Shown here: positions 43,533-51,912 of the stretch, piece after piece
Position numbering within the stretch: the stretch's first letter is position 1
Layout of the letters: each line of letters begins with the position of its first letter
Source of the DNA: RPQJ01 sp963706535
GTDB taxonomy: Bacteria > Pseudomonadota > Gammaproteobacteria > Steroidobacterales > Steroidobacteraceae
Direction: 5' to 3'
Assembly (NCBI GenBank): GCA_963706535.1
Contig: CAVPMU010000008.1
Span: forward strand, 1 to 64,000
Length of the DNA: 64,000 bases
Made by a program: the position numbers and the translations under genes
The notes under the pieces: model-generated
The model's input: the letters and a program-made list of their open reading frames with translations, nothing else
Databases searched by the model: none
Told to the model about the DNA's origin: nothing

Positions 43533-44832
43533 CCGCGATCCCGCCCTTCACGACCACGGCGACCTGCTGCAGTCTACGGACGTCCTCGAGCGGGTTGCCC
43601 TCGACCGCGACGAGGTCGCCAAGGCGTCCCGGCGCGAGACTGCCGACCCGGTCCTGCCAGCCGAGGTAGCGGGCCGCGACCGAGGTCGCCGACTGGATCG
43701 CCTGCATCGGGCTCATGCCCCGCTGCACCATGATCTCGAACTGCCGCGCATTCAGACCGTGCGGATAAACCGCCGCGTCCGTGCCGTAGACCACCGGCGC
43801 CCCGGCGGCGACCGCTCGCGAGAACCCCTGCCGCTGCTCCTCGACCGTCTCGAGGTTCTTGCGCAGGAACTCCTCCGGCCAGCCCTCGCGGCGACCCTCG
43901 CTGTCGATGTAGTCGCCGTTGTAGACGTCCATGGACAGGGCGATTCCCCGGTCCCGGGCGAGCGCGATGCCCGCGTCGTCGATCAGCGAGGCGTGCTCGA
44001 TCGTGTCCGCGCCGGCGAGGATGGCTTCGCGGATCGAACGTGCGCCGTGCGCGTGGGCCGAGACCTTGAGGCCATGCCGATGTGCCACTTCGACCACCGC
44101 CGCGATTTCCTCGGGCGTCATCTCCGGCTCGCCCGGCACGCCTCCGTAGGCGAGCACGGCGCCCGATGCGATCACCTTGAGGAAGTCCGCACCGCCAGCC
44201 ACGGCGACCGCCGCCTTGCGGCGGAATTCGTCCGGGCCACGCGCCACGCCCATGCGCACGATGGCGGGGATATCGGACTCCGCGTGGCCCGGGATCACGA
44301 GATCGCCGCCGCCGCCCGGAATCGTCAGGTAGTAGCCCGCCACCTGCATGCGGGGTCCCAGGCTGTCGCCGGCGTTGATCTCGTCGCGCAGCGCGCGGTC
44401 GGTCCAGGCGGGGTAGGTTCCAACGTCGCGCACCGTCGTGAATCCTGCGAGCAAGGTGGCCCGCGCGTTCTCACGTGCGATCGCCAGCTGCTGCTCCGGC
44501 GTGCGGCGGTAATGGACGCTCAGGTCCGCCGTGTCACCCGGGCGATCCGTGAGGTGGGTGTGCATGTCGATGAGGCCGGGCAGGCAGGTGTAGCCGCCGA
44601 GGTCGAGCGTCGGCAGGCCGGCCGGCGCGGCCCCCCCCACGCTCGCGATGCGCCCGGACTCGATCACCACCGTGACATCGCGGCGCGGTTCGGCCGCAAT
44701 GCCGTCGATGAGCAGGCCGCAGCGGATGGCGAGCGTGCCTGAACCCGCCAGTGGCGGCGTGCTGGCGGAGACGGTCGTCGTCACGAGCAACAGGCCGGCG
44801 AGCAGGTCCAGCCGCGAAGGCATGTTCAGCAT
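43492..44832 (-). CDS. Secreted metal-dependent amidohydrolase (imidazolonepropionase/prolidase-like)
   Basis: The 446-residue protein has a signal peptide (MLNMPSRLDLLAGLLLVTTTV, cleavage near SAS). The TIM-barrel amidohydrolase core shows metal ligands in LIDMHTHLTD (HxH), the lysine in FLKVIASGAV, histidines in VSAHAHG and ADTIEHASL, and the aspartate in VVYGTDAAV. This set fits binuclear Xaa-Pro or Xaa-Arg dipeptidases and related lactonases. ATG 44832 follows GGGAG. The protein is probably periplasmic and releases or trims small amides or dipeptides. Its start is 117 bp from the divergent TPR-sulfotransferase gene. Confidence 0.9.
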   Translation of the reverse strand: MLNMPSRLDLLAGLLLVTTTVSASTPPLAGSGTLAIRCGLLIDGIAAEPRRDVTVVIESGRIASVGGAAPAGLPTLDLGGYTCLPGLIDMHTHLTDRPGDTADLSVHYRRTPEQQLAIARENARATLLAGFTTVRDVGTYPAWTDRALRDEINAGDSLGPRMQVAGYYLTIPGGGGDLVIPGHAESDIPAIVRMGVARGPDEFRRKAAVAVAGGADFLKVIASGAVLAYGGVPGEPEMTPEEIAAVVEVAHRHGLKVSAHAHGARSIREAILAGADTIEHASLIDDAGIALARDRGIALSMDVYNGDYIDSEGRREGWPEEFLRKNLETVEEQRQGFSRAVAAGAPVVYGTDAAVYPHGLNARQFEIMVQRGMSPMQAIQSATSVAARYLGWQDRVGSLAPGRLGDLVAVEGNPLEDVRRLQQVAVVVKGGIAVKLPPRMSGPSVP

Positions 44833-44949
44833 CGACACTCCCGCCCCGCGTGCGCCACGCGGTGCATCCGGCGCGGCGTCGAGCAATTGACAACCATCGC
44901 GTGCGAGTCTTTCATTCGGCCGCATGCCTGTCAAAACCGAGGATCGTGG

Positions 44950-47028
44950 ATGAGCGGCGCGCCGGAACCGGTCGGGACGCTGGAGGTCGCGCTCAAGCAC
45001 ACGGCGAAGCTCCTCGAGACGGAACCGTCGCTCGCGATCGAGCAGGCGCAGGCCATCCTCGAGGCGGTGCCCGGCCATCCGCTCGCACTGCTCTACATCG
45101 GCATTGCGCGGCGCAAGCTCGGCGACAACGGCGCCGCGCTCGGCGTGCTCGAGCCGCTGGCGCGCGCGCAACCGGGCTGGGCGCCGGTGCATTACGAACT
45201 CGGCATCAGCCTCGGCCTCGCCGGCCGCGGCGAACAGGCCGTGGAGTCGCTGCGCCGGGCCGTCCGCCTGAAGCCAGACATCGGCGACGCCTGGCGGATG
45301 CTGGGCGATCACCTGACGGCGATGGGCGACACGGACGGCGCCGACGCCGCCTACGCCAATCACATCAAGGTCTCGACCCGCGACCCGCGGCTGCTCGCAC
45401 CGGCCGCCGCGCTGTGCGAGAACCGCATCGCCGAGGCCGAGGCGTTGCTGCGCCAGCACCTGAAGCAGCACCCGACCGATATCGCCGCGATCCGCATGCT
45501 CGCCGAGGTAGCCGCGCGCCTCGGCCGGTACGAGGACGCCGAGACCCTGCTCACGCGCGGACTCGAGCTCGCCCCGGGATTCACGGCCGCGCGACACAAT
45601 TACGCCGTGGTGCTGCACCGACTGAACAAGTCGTCCGCGGCGCTCGCCGAGATCGACCGCCTGCTCGCGGTCGAGCCACGCAATCCCGGATTCCGCAACC
45701 TGCGCGCAGCGGTGCTGGCTCGCATCGGCGAGTTCGACGAGGCCATCCGCGCCTATGCCGAGGTGCTTGCCGACTACCCCGGCAATGCCAGGATGTGGAT
45801 GAGCTACGGCCACGCGCTCAAGACGGCGGGACGGCGCGACGACTGCATCGAGGCCTACCGCAAGAGCATCGAACTCGCTCCCGGCCTCGGGGAAGCCTGG
45901 TGGAGCCTCGCGAACCTCAAGACCTTCCGCTTCGCGGAGTCGGATCGCGCGGCCATGCGCGAGCAGCTGGCCCGCCCGGACCTCACGCCGGAGGACCGGT
46001 TCCATTTCCACTTCGCGCTCGGCAAGGCGCTCGAGGACGCCGCCCTGTACGAGGAGTCCTTCGGCCACTACGCCGAGGGAAATCGGCTGCGCCGCAAGGG
46101 CATCCCCTACGATGCCGAGGAGACCAGCGCGCACGTGCGCAGGACCTGCGCCTTCTTCACGCCTGCCTTCTTCGCCGGGCGCAGCGGCTGGGGCTCGCCC
46201 GCCCCGGACCCGATCTTCATCGTGGGCCTGCCGCGCGCGGGCTCGACCCTGGTCGAGCAGATCCTGTCGTGCCACTCGCAGGTCGAGGGCACGATGGAAC
46301 TGCCGGACGTGATCGGCATCGCCCGGCGCCTCGGCGGCCGCCAGCGCAAGTCCGAGGCGTCGAAATACCCGGAGGTGCTCGCGACCCTGGACGAGGGGCA
46401 GTTGCGAGCGCTCGGCGAGCAGTACCTCGCGCAGACCCGCATCCAGCGCAAGACCGGCGCAACCCGCTTCATCGACAAGATGCCGAACAACTGGGCGCAC
46501 GTGGGCCTGATCCACCTGATGCTGCCGAACGCGAAGATCATCGACGCGCGACGCCACCCGATGAGCTGCTGCTTCTCGGGCTACAAGCAGCATTTCGCGC
46601 GCGGCCAGCACTTCACCTACGGGCTCGAGGACATCGGGCGCTACTACCGCGACTACGCCGGCCTCATGGCGCACTTCGACGCGGTGCTGCCTGGTCGGAT
46701 CCACCGCATCATCTACGAGCGGATGGTCGAGGACACCGAGGCGGAGGTCCGCCGCCTGCTCGAGTACTGCGGGCTGCCGTTCGAGGATGCCTGCCTGCGC
46801 TTCTACGAAAGCGACCGCGCGGTGCGGACCGCGAGTTCGGAACAGGTGCGCCAGCCGATCTTCCGCGATGCCGTGGAGCACTGGCGGCACTACGAGCGCT
46901 GGCTGGGCCCGCTCGAGGCGGCGCTCGGGCCGGTGCTCGACGCGTATCCGGCCGCACCCGAAAATTCATTTGAAGTTGACCGATCGCCGCACCACAATGC
47001 GGAAAATTCCAATCAGGGGGTTGCGTAA
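44950..47028 (+). CDS. TPR-repeat sulfotransferase
   Basis: The 692-residue protein has an N-terminal array of tetratricopeptide repeats (about 10-400; e.g. ALLYIGIARRKLGDNGAALG, HYELGISLGLAGRGEQAVES, AWRMLGDHLTAMGDTDGADA). A C-terminal sulfotransferase domain follows, with the PAPS 5'-phosphosulfate loop IFIVGLPRAGSTLVEQIL near 420-437 and the 3'-phosphate region DARRHPMSCCFSGY near 532-545. It should transfer sulfate from PAPS to an unknown acceptor, the TPR part selecting a protein partner or peptide. The TonB-dependent receptor begins at the base right after its stop codon, which suggests coupled expression and a shared job. Confidence 0.92.
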   Translation: MSGAPEPVGTLEVALKHTAKLLETEPSLAIEQAQAILEAVPGHPLALLYIGIARRKLGDNGAALGVLEPLARAQPGWAPVHYELGISLGLAGRGEQAVESLRRAVRLKPDIGDAWRMLGDHLTAMGDTDGADAAYANHIKVSTRDPRLLAPAAALCENRIAEAEALLRQHLKQHPTDIAAIRMLAEVAARLGRYEDAETLLTRGLELAPGFTAARHNYAVVLHRLNKSSAALAEIDRLLAVEPRNPGFRNLRAAVLARIGEFDEAIRAYAEVLADYPGNARMWMSYGHALKTAGRRDDCIEAYRKSIELAPGLGEAWWSLANLKTFRFAESDRAAMREQLARPDLTPEDRFHFHFALGKALEDAALYEESFGHYAEGNRLRRKGIPYDAEETSAHVRRTCAFFTPAFFAGRSGWGSPAPDPIFIVGLPRAGSTLVEQILSCHSQVEGTMELPDVIGIARRLGGRQRKSEASKYPEVLATLDEGQLRALGEQYLAQTRIQRKTGATRFIDKMPNNWAHVGLIHLMLPNAKIIDARRHPMSCCFSGYKQHFARGQHFTYGLEDIGRYYRDYAGLMAHFDAVLPGRIHRIIYERMVEDTEAEVRRLLEYCGLPFEDACLRFYESDRAVRTASSEQVRQPIFRDAVEHWRHYERWLGPLEAALGPVLDAYPAAPENSFEVDRSPHHNAENSNQGVA

Positions 47029-49464
47029 ATGACACGTAGTCGACGCAGGAAACTGCAGCGCCTTGCTGGCGCACAACTTGCACCCATGCTGCTCGCCGGC
47101 GCCTCCGTTGCGCAGGCGCAACAGGCGTCGGGTGGCCTCGAGGAGATCATCGTCACCGCGCAGAAGCGCGAGGAGAGCCTCCAGAACGTCCCGCTCAGCA
47201 TCCAGGCGATCGGCACCGAGCGCCTCGAACAGCTGAAGATCAACGATTTCCAGGACTACGTGAAGTTCCTGCCGAGCGTCTCCTTCACCTCCATCGGGCC
47301 GGGCTTCGGCCTCGCGTATTTCCGCGGCGTGGCGAGCGGCGAGAACAACAACCACTCGGGTCCCTCCCCGAGCGTGGGCATGTACCTCGACGAGCAGCCG
47401 ATCACCACGATCCAGGGTGCCGTCGACATCCATCTCTACGACATCGCGCGCGTCGAGTCGCTCGCCGGTCCGCAGGGCACGCTCTACGGCGCGAGCTCGC
47501 AGGCGGGCACCATCCGCATCATCACCAACAAGCCGGACCCGTCCGGTTTCGATGCCGGCTATGGCATCGAAGGCAACATGGTCGAGCACGGCGGCGCCGG
47601 CTACCTGTTCGAGGGATTCGTGAACCTGCCCATCAGCTCGGCGGCAGCAGTGCGGCTGGTCGGCTGGGTACGCAAGGATGCGGGATACATCGACAACGTC
47701 GCCGGAACGTGGATATTCCCGACGGCCGAAGCGCTGAACCCGAACGGCGGCTGCGTCACCAACCTGCGCAACCCGCCGCCCGGCTGCGTGTCTACGCGCA
47801 TCCATCCCGAGGACGACTTCAACGAGACCGACACCTACGGCGCCCGCGCGGCGCTCAGGATCGACCTGAACGACAACTGGACGATCACGCCGAGCCTGAT
47901 GGGACAGCGGACCGAGGCGAATGGATTGTTCGCCTTCGAGCCGAACACGGGCGACCTGAAGGTGCAGGAGTTCTACCCGGACTACACCGAGGACAAGTGG
48001 TACCAGGCCGCCCTCACCGTAGAGGGCAAGATCGGGCGCTTCGACGTGGTCTATGCCGGCGCCTTCCTGAACCGCGACGACACGGTCGACTACGACTACT
48101 CCGACTACTCCTACTTCTACGACCAGGGCGGCTCAGGCATCTACTGGGGCGACGACGCGGGCGTCCCGCTGCAGAATCCCTCGCAGTACGTGCACGGCAC
48201 GGATTCCTACGAGCGCCAGAGCCACGAGATCCGCATCTCATCGCCTCAGGACGAGCGGCTGCGCTTCGTGGCGGGCCTGTTCTACCAGACCCAGGACCAC
48301 GAGATCTTCCAGAACTACCGGATCGACGGCCTGGGCGGCTACCTGTATGACTCGGAGACGGAGACGGCGGGCATCGGCGAGTACTTCCCGATCGAAGTCA
48401 CCGGCTGGGAGGACACGATCTGGCTGACCAACCAGCTGCGCGAGGATACCGACCAGGCGATCTTCGGCGAGGTCTCCTTCGACTTCACCGACAAGCTGTC
48501 CGGCACGGCGGGACTGCGCTACTTCGAGTTCGAGAACTCGATCAAGGGCTTCTTCGGCTTCAACGACAACTACAGCGGTAACTACGGCGAGGCGCTCTGC
48601 TTCTCGGACAAGCAGTTCAACGGCTCGCCCTGCACCAACATCGACGACAAGATCGACGATTCGGACTTCGTGCAGAAGTACAACCTGACCTACCGCTTCA
48701 CCGACAGCAAGCTCGTCTACGCGACCTTCTCGGAGGGCTACCGGCCCGGTGGCATCAACCGCAACAACACCGTGGGGCCGTACAAGCCTGATTTCCTCAC
48801 GAACTACGAGCTCGGCTGGAAGACGACGTGGCTCGACAACCGACTGCGCCTGAACGGGGCGATCTTCCACGAGGACTGGGACGACATCCAGTACTCGTTC
48901 CTGCCGCCGAGCGGCTCGGGCCTGACGGTGATCCGCAATGCAGGCGCGGCGCAGATCGACGGCATCGAGGTCGACCTGACCTGGGCGGCGACCGACGCCC
49001 TGACGGTCTCGGCGGGCATGATGGCGGTAAACGCCGAACTCACCGAGGACTACAACGAGGACGAGGGCGACGAAGGCGACACCGGACCCGAGGCCTTCGA
49101 CGGCGACCGGCTGCCGATCACGCCCGAGTTCAAGGCCAACCTGATCGCCCGTTACGAATTCGCCATGGGCGAATACAACTGGCACCTGCAGGGCGGGCTG
49201 GTCTACAGCGGCGACACGTACTCGGACCTCAAGCGCGCGGATCGCGAGATCCTGGGCAAGCTCGACGCGTACACCATCGCGGACTTCTCCGCGGGCATCC
49301 GGCGCAAGGGCATGGGCCTCGAACTCTTCATCAACAACGCCTTCGACGAGCGGGCGGAGTCGGTGCGGTACGCCAACTGCTCCTACGACACCTGCGGTCC
49401 GAACCCGTACCACGTCCCGCTGCTGCCGAGGATGTACGGGCTCAAGTTCACGCACGAGTTCTGA
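47029..49464 (+). CDS. TonB-dependent outer-membrane receptor
   Basis: The 811-residue receptor has a signal peptide (cleavage near VAQA-QQ). A TonB box-like stretch and the plug domain open with LEEIIVTAQKREESLQNVPLSIQAI, followed by LAGPQGTLYGASSQAGTIRI. A 22-strand-type barrel ends in the aromatic terminus GLKFTHEF. The class is the large family of uncharacterised receptors common in sphingomonads and related gammaproteobacteria that import oligosaccharides, peptides or aromatic compounds. It directly abuts the sulfotransferase gene (0 bp spacing) and is followed by a strong terminator, so the two form a bicistronic unit. Confidence 0.93.
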   Translation: MTRSRRRKLQRLAGAQLAPMLLAGASVAQAQQASGGLEEIIVTAQKREESLQNVPLSIQAIGTERLEQLKINDFQDYVKFLPSVSFTSIGPGFGLAYFRGVASGENNNHSGPSPSVGMYLDEQPITTIQGAVDIHLYDIARVESLAGPQGTLYGASSQAGTIRIITNKPDPSGFDAGYGIEGNMVEHGGAGYLFEGFVNLPISSAAAVRLVGWVRKDAGYIDNVAGTWIFPTAEALNPNGGCVTNLRNPPPGCVSTRIHPEDDFNETDTYGARAALRIDLNDNWTITPSLMGQRTEANGLFAFEPNTGDLKVQEFYPDYTEDKWYQAALTVEGKIGRFDVVYAGAFLNRDDTVDYDYSDYSYFYDQGGSGIYWGDDAGVPLQNPSQYVHGTDSYERQSHEIRISSPQDERLRFVAGLFYQTQDHEIFQNYRIDGLGGYLYDSETETAGIGEYFPIEVTGWEDTIWLTNQLREDTDQAIFGEVSFDFTDKLSGTAGLRYFEFENSIKGFFGFNDNYSGNYGEALCFSDKQFNGSPCTNIDDKIDDSDFVQKYNLTYRFTDSKLVYATFSEGYRPGGINRNNTVGPYKPDFLTNYELGWKTTWLDNRLRLNGAIFHEDWDDIQYSFLPPSGSGLTVIRNAGAAQIDGIEVDLTWAATDALTVSAGMMAVNAELTEDYNEDEGDEGDTGPEAFDGDRLPITPEFKANLIARYEFAMGEYNWHLQGGLVYSGDTYSDLKRADREILGKLDAYTIADFSAGIRRKGMGLELFINNAFDERAESVRYANCSYDTCGPNPYHVPLLPRMYGLKFTHEF

Positions 49465-49485
49465 TCTCGGGGGATGGCGCCTGCA

Positions 49486-49517
49486 GGGCCGGGTCGCGCG
49501 AGCGGCCCGGCCCTTTT
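49486..49517 (+). terminator. Rho-independent terminator after the TonB receptor
   Basis: An 8-bp perfect stem (gggccggg at 49486-49493 with cccggccc at 49506-49513) encloses a 12-base loop that can pair further (cgc/gcg) and is followed by TTTT. It lies 22 bp after the receptor stop and separates this unit from the Rieske oxygenase operon. Confidence 0.85.
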
Positions 49518-49582
49518 CATTGCGGCATGCTGCATACTGCGCGGGCTGCAGAACCCTGCCCGTGCACGAAGAGCGAACCGGC

Positions 49583-50710
49583 ATGAAGAACCCGGTCATG
49601 GACCTGATCGACCGCTACGACCCGAGCCTGCCTCTGGCGGAAGCGAGCACCTGCCCGGCCTCCTGGTATATAGATCCGCGCATCCTCGAGCTGGAGCAGC
49701 GGACGACCTTCGCGCACAGCTGGCAATACGCCTGCCGGCTCGACGAGGTGCGCGATCCGGGCCAGTACGTCACGTTCGAGCTCGCCGGGGAGCCGCTGCT
49801 GGTGGTGCGTGGCAGCGACGGCGTGCTGCGCGGCTTCTTCAATGTCTGTCGCCATCATGCGGCCGCGGTCATGACGCAACCGACCGGTTGCGTGAAGCGG
49901 CTGCAGTGTCCCTACCACGGCTGGACCTACACGCTCGAAGGCGCGCTGAAAGCGGCACCCGCCTTCGAGGGCGTGCGCAACTTCGACCTGGCGGAGCACG
50001 GCCTCGTGCCGGTCGCGATCGCGGAGTGGGAGAACTGGGTGTTCGTGCGGCTGTCCGCGGACGGCCCGACGCTGCCGGAGTTCTTCGGCGCCGGGGTGAT
50101 CGAGCAGGTGCGGGGCCTCGAACTCGGCCGGCTGCAGTGGTTCGACCGCCGCCACTACGTCTTCGACTGCAACTGGAAAGTCTTCGTAGACAATTACCTC
50201 GACGGCGGCTACCACGTGCCCTACCTGCACGAGGGTCTCGGCAGCGTGCTCGACTACAACAAGTACACGATCGAGAATGGTCGGCGTCACTGCCTGCAGT
50301 CGAGCCCGATGGTGACGCGCGGGGCCGAGGCGGAGACCGGCGCGGTGCGCAAGGGCGCGCGCGCCATGTACTACTGGTTGTACCCCAACTTCATGTTCAA
50401 CTGGTACGAAGGCGTGATGGACACCAACCTCGTCTATCCGCGCGGCGTGGACCAGACCGAGGTGATCTTCGATTTCTGGTTCGCCAACGTCTCGGAGGCG
50501 GCGCGGGAGTTCAACCGCGCCTCGATCGACGTCGCGAACCGCGTCCAGGACGAGGACGAGGGCATCTGCCGCTCGGTGCAGCGCGGCCTGCATTCGCGCG
50601 CCTACGACACCGGGCGCCTCTCGGTGCGGCGCGAGGCCGGCGAGCAGCTCTTCCACCAGCTGCTGCATGCCGACCTGCGCGCGGGCGCGTTGGACGGCGC
50701 GCCACGATGA
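49583..50710 (+). CDS. Rieske non-heme iron oxygenase, alpha-subunit type
   Basis: The 375-residue enzyme has an N-terminal Rieske domain with C89-x-H91 and C109-x2-H112 (CRHH ... CPYHGW) ligating the [2Fe-2S] cluster. A C-terminal catalytic domain has the mononuclear iron motif around residues 203-216 (DNYLDGGYHVPYLH). The closest general type is the carnitine/choline/glycine-betaine monooxygenase group, which often carries out N-demethylation or hydroxylation. ATG 49583 was chosen over the upstream frame extension because it starts the conserved region. The stop overlaps the next gene's ATG (ATGA). No dedicated reductase gene is adjacent; the one at 36280 is 13 kb away. Confidence 0.9.
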   Translation: MKNPVMDLIDRYDPSLPLAEASTCPASWYIDPRILELEQRTTFAHSWQYACRLDEVRDPGQYVTFELAGEPLLVVRGSDGVLRGFFNVCRHHAAAVMTQPTGCVKRLQCPYHGWTYTLEGALKAAPAFEGVRNFDLAEHGLVPVAIAEWENWVFVRLSADGPTLPEFFGAGVIEQVRGLELGRLQWFDRRHYVFDCNWKVFVDNYLDGGYHVPYLHEGLGSVLDYNKYTIENGRRHCLQSSPMVTRGAEAETGAVRKGARAMYYWLYPNFMFNWYEGVMDTNLVYPRGVDQTEVIFDFWFANVSEAAREFNRASIDVANRVQDEDEGICRSVQRGLHSRAYDTGRLSVRREAGEQLFHQLLHADLRAGALDGAPR

Positions 50711-51912
50711 CCGACCTCTACCAGCTGAAGCGCACGCCGCTGCACGAGCGCACCTCGCACCTGTGCCTGCCGCAGAACTGGCGGCGCTGGGCCGGGCACA
50801 TCGCCGCGGGCTCCTACGACCTCGTGCTCGACCGCGAGTACTGGGCGATCCGCAACCATGCGGCGCTGATCGACGTCTCGCCGCTGATGAAATACCTCGT
50901 CGAGGGCCGCGACGCCACGCGCCTGCTCGACCGGGTCACGCCGCGCAACATCCAGAAGCTGGCGATCGGCCAGGTGTATTACACCGGCTGGTGCGACGAC
51001 GAGGGCAAGCTGCTCGACGACGGCACCGTCACGCGGCTCGGCGAGCAGAGCTTCCGCATGACCTCCGCCGAGCCCACGCTGCGCTGGCTCGAGATGAACG
51101 CGGTGGGCATGCAGGTGGCGATCACGGAGCACACCGACCGCATGGCGGCCCTGAGCCTGCAGGGACCGAAGTCGCGCGCCATCCTGAACGCCTGCTGCGA
51201 GTCGACGGTGGATGGCATCAGGTTCTTCCGCATGGCGGTGAACCGCATCGAGGGCCGGCCGGTGTCGATCTCGCGTACCGGCTACACCGGCGACCTCGGC
51301 TACGAGATCTGGATGGAGGCGGCGGACGCCCTCGCCGTCTGGGACGCGCTCATCGCCGCCGGCGGCGACTACGGCATCGCGCCCTGCGGCATCCTCGCCA
51401 TGGACATGGCGCGCGTCGAGGCGGGCCTGTTCATGCTCGACGTGGACTACACCTCCGCGAGCCACGCCTGGATCGCGGGACAGAAATCCTCGCCCTACGA
51501 GATGGGCCTGGGCTGGACGGTGAGTCTGGATAAACCCGGCTATTTCGTCGGCCGCCGCGCGCTGGAGCGTGAGGCCCGCGAGGACTCGGCCTGGAAACTG
51601 GTCGGATTCGAGGTCGACTGGGAGGGCCTCGAGCGCCTCTATGCCGCGGTCGGCCTGCCGCCGCAGATCCCGGCCATGGCCGTGCGCGGCAGCCTGCCGT
51701 TGATGAAGGACGGCACGCAGGTCGGCTACGCCTCGACCAGCACCTGGTCGCCGGTGCTGAAGAAATACATCGCGCTCGTGCACCTGGAGCGGCCGTACTA
51801 CGAACCCGGCACGCGCCTCGAGATGGAGATCACCGTCGAGCACCATCGCCGCCACGCGCCGGGCACGGTGGTCGCGTTGCCGTTCTACGAACCCGAGTGG
51901 AAGAAGAAATGA
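50707..51912 (+). CDS. GcvT-like aminomethyltransferase/demethylase
   Basis: The 401-residue protein belongs to the glycine-cleavage T protein superfamily: EYWAIRNHAALIDVSPLMKY at the start, RISRTGYTGDLGYEIWM-like block in the middle (SRTGYTGDLGYEIWME), and RVEAGLFMLDVDYTSA. The C-terminal barrel carries VGYASTSTWSPVLKKYIALVHL. Members bind tetrahydrofolate and accept one-carbon units; besides GcvT they include DMSP demethylase DmdA and aryl O-demethylase LigM. No other glycine cleavage genes are present, so a demethylation or oxidase-linked one-carbon role is more likely than glycine cleavage. It is coupled by ATGA overlaps to both the Rieske gene and the FAD oxidoreductase. Confidence 0.9.
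   Translation: MTDLYQLKRTPLHERTSHLCLPQNWRRWAGHIAAGSYDLVLDREYWAIRNHAALIDVSPLMKYLVEGRDATRLLDRVTPRNIQKLAIGQVYYTGWCDDEGKLLDDGTVTRLGEQSFRMTSAEPTLRWLEMNAVGMQVAITEHTDRMAALSLQGPKSRAILNACCESTVDGIRFFRMAVNRIEGRPVSISRTGYTGDLGYEIWMEAADALAVWDALIAAGGDYGIAPCGILAMDMARVEAGLFMLDVDYTSASHAWIAGQKSSPYEMGLGWTVSLDKPGYFVGRRALEREAREDSAWKLVGFEVDWEGLERLYAAVGLPPQIPAMAVRGSLPLMKDGTQVGYASTSTWSPVLKKYIALVHLERPYYEPGTRLEMEITVEHHRRHAPGTVVALPFYEPEWKKK

Noticed and set aside
43492..46890. A very long minus-strand frame of 1132 codons
   Set aside because: Only its 3' part (43492-44832) is the amidohydrolase; the rest is the antisense shadow of the TPR-sulfotransferase, with no family motifs and the skewed composition typical of such shadows.
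50707..51912. Assigning the GcvT-like gene to the glycine cleavage system
   Set aside because: No gcvH, gcvP or lpd is nearby, and the partners are a Rieske oxygenase and FAD oxidoreductases.
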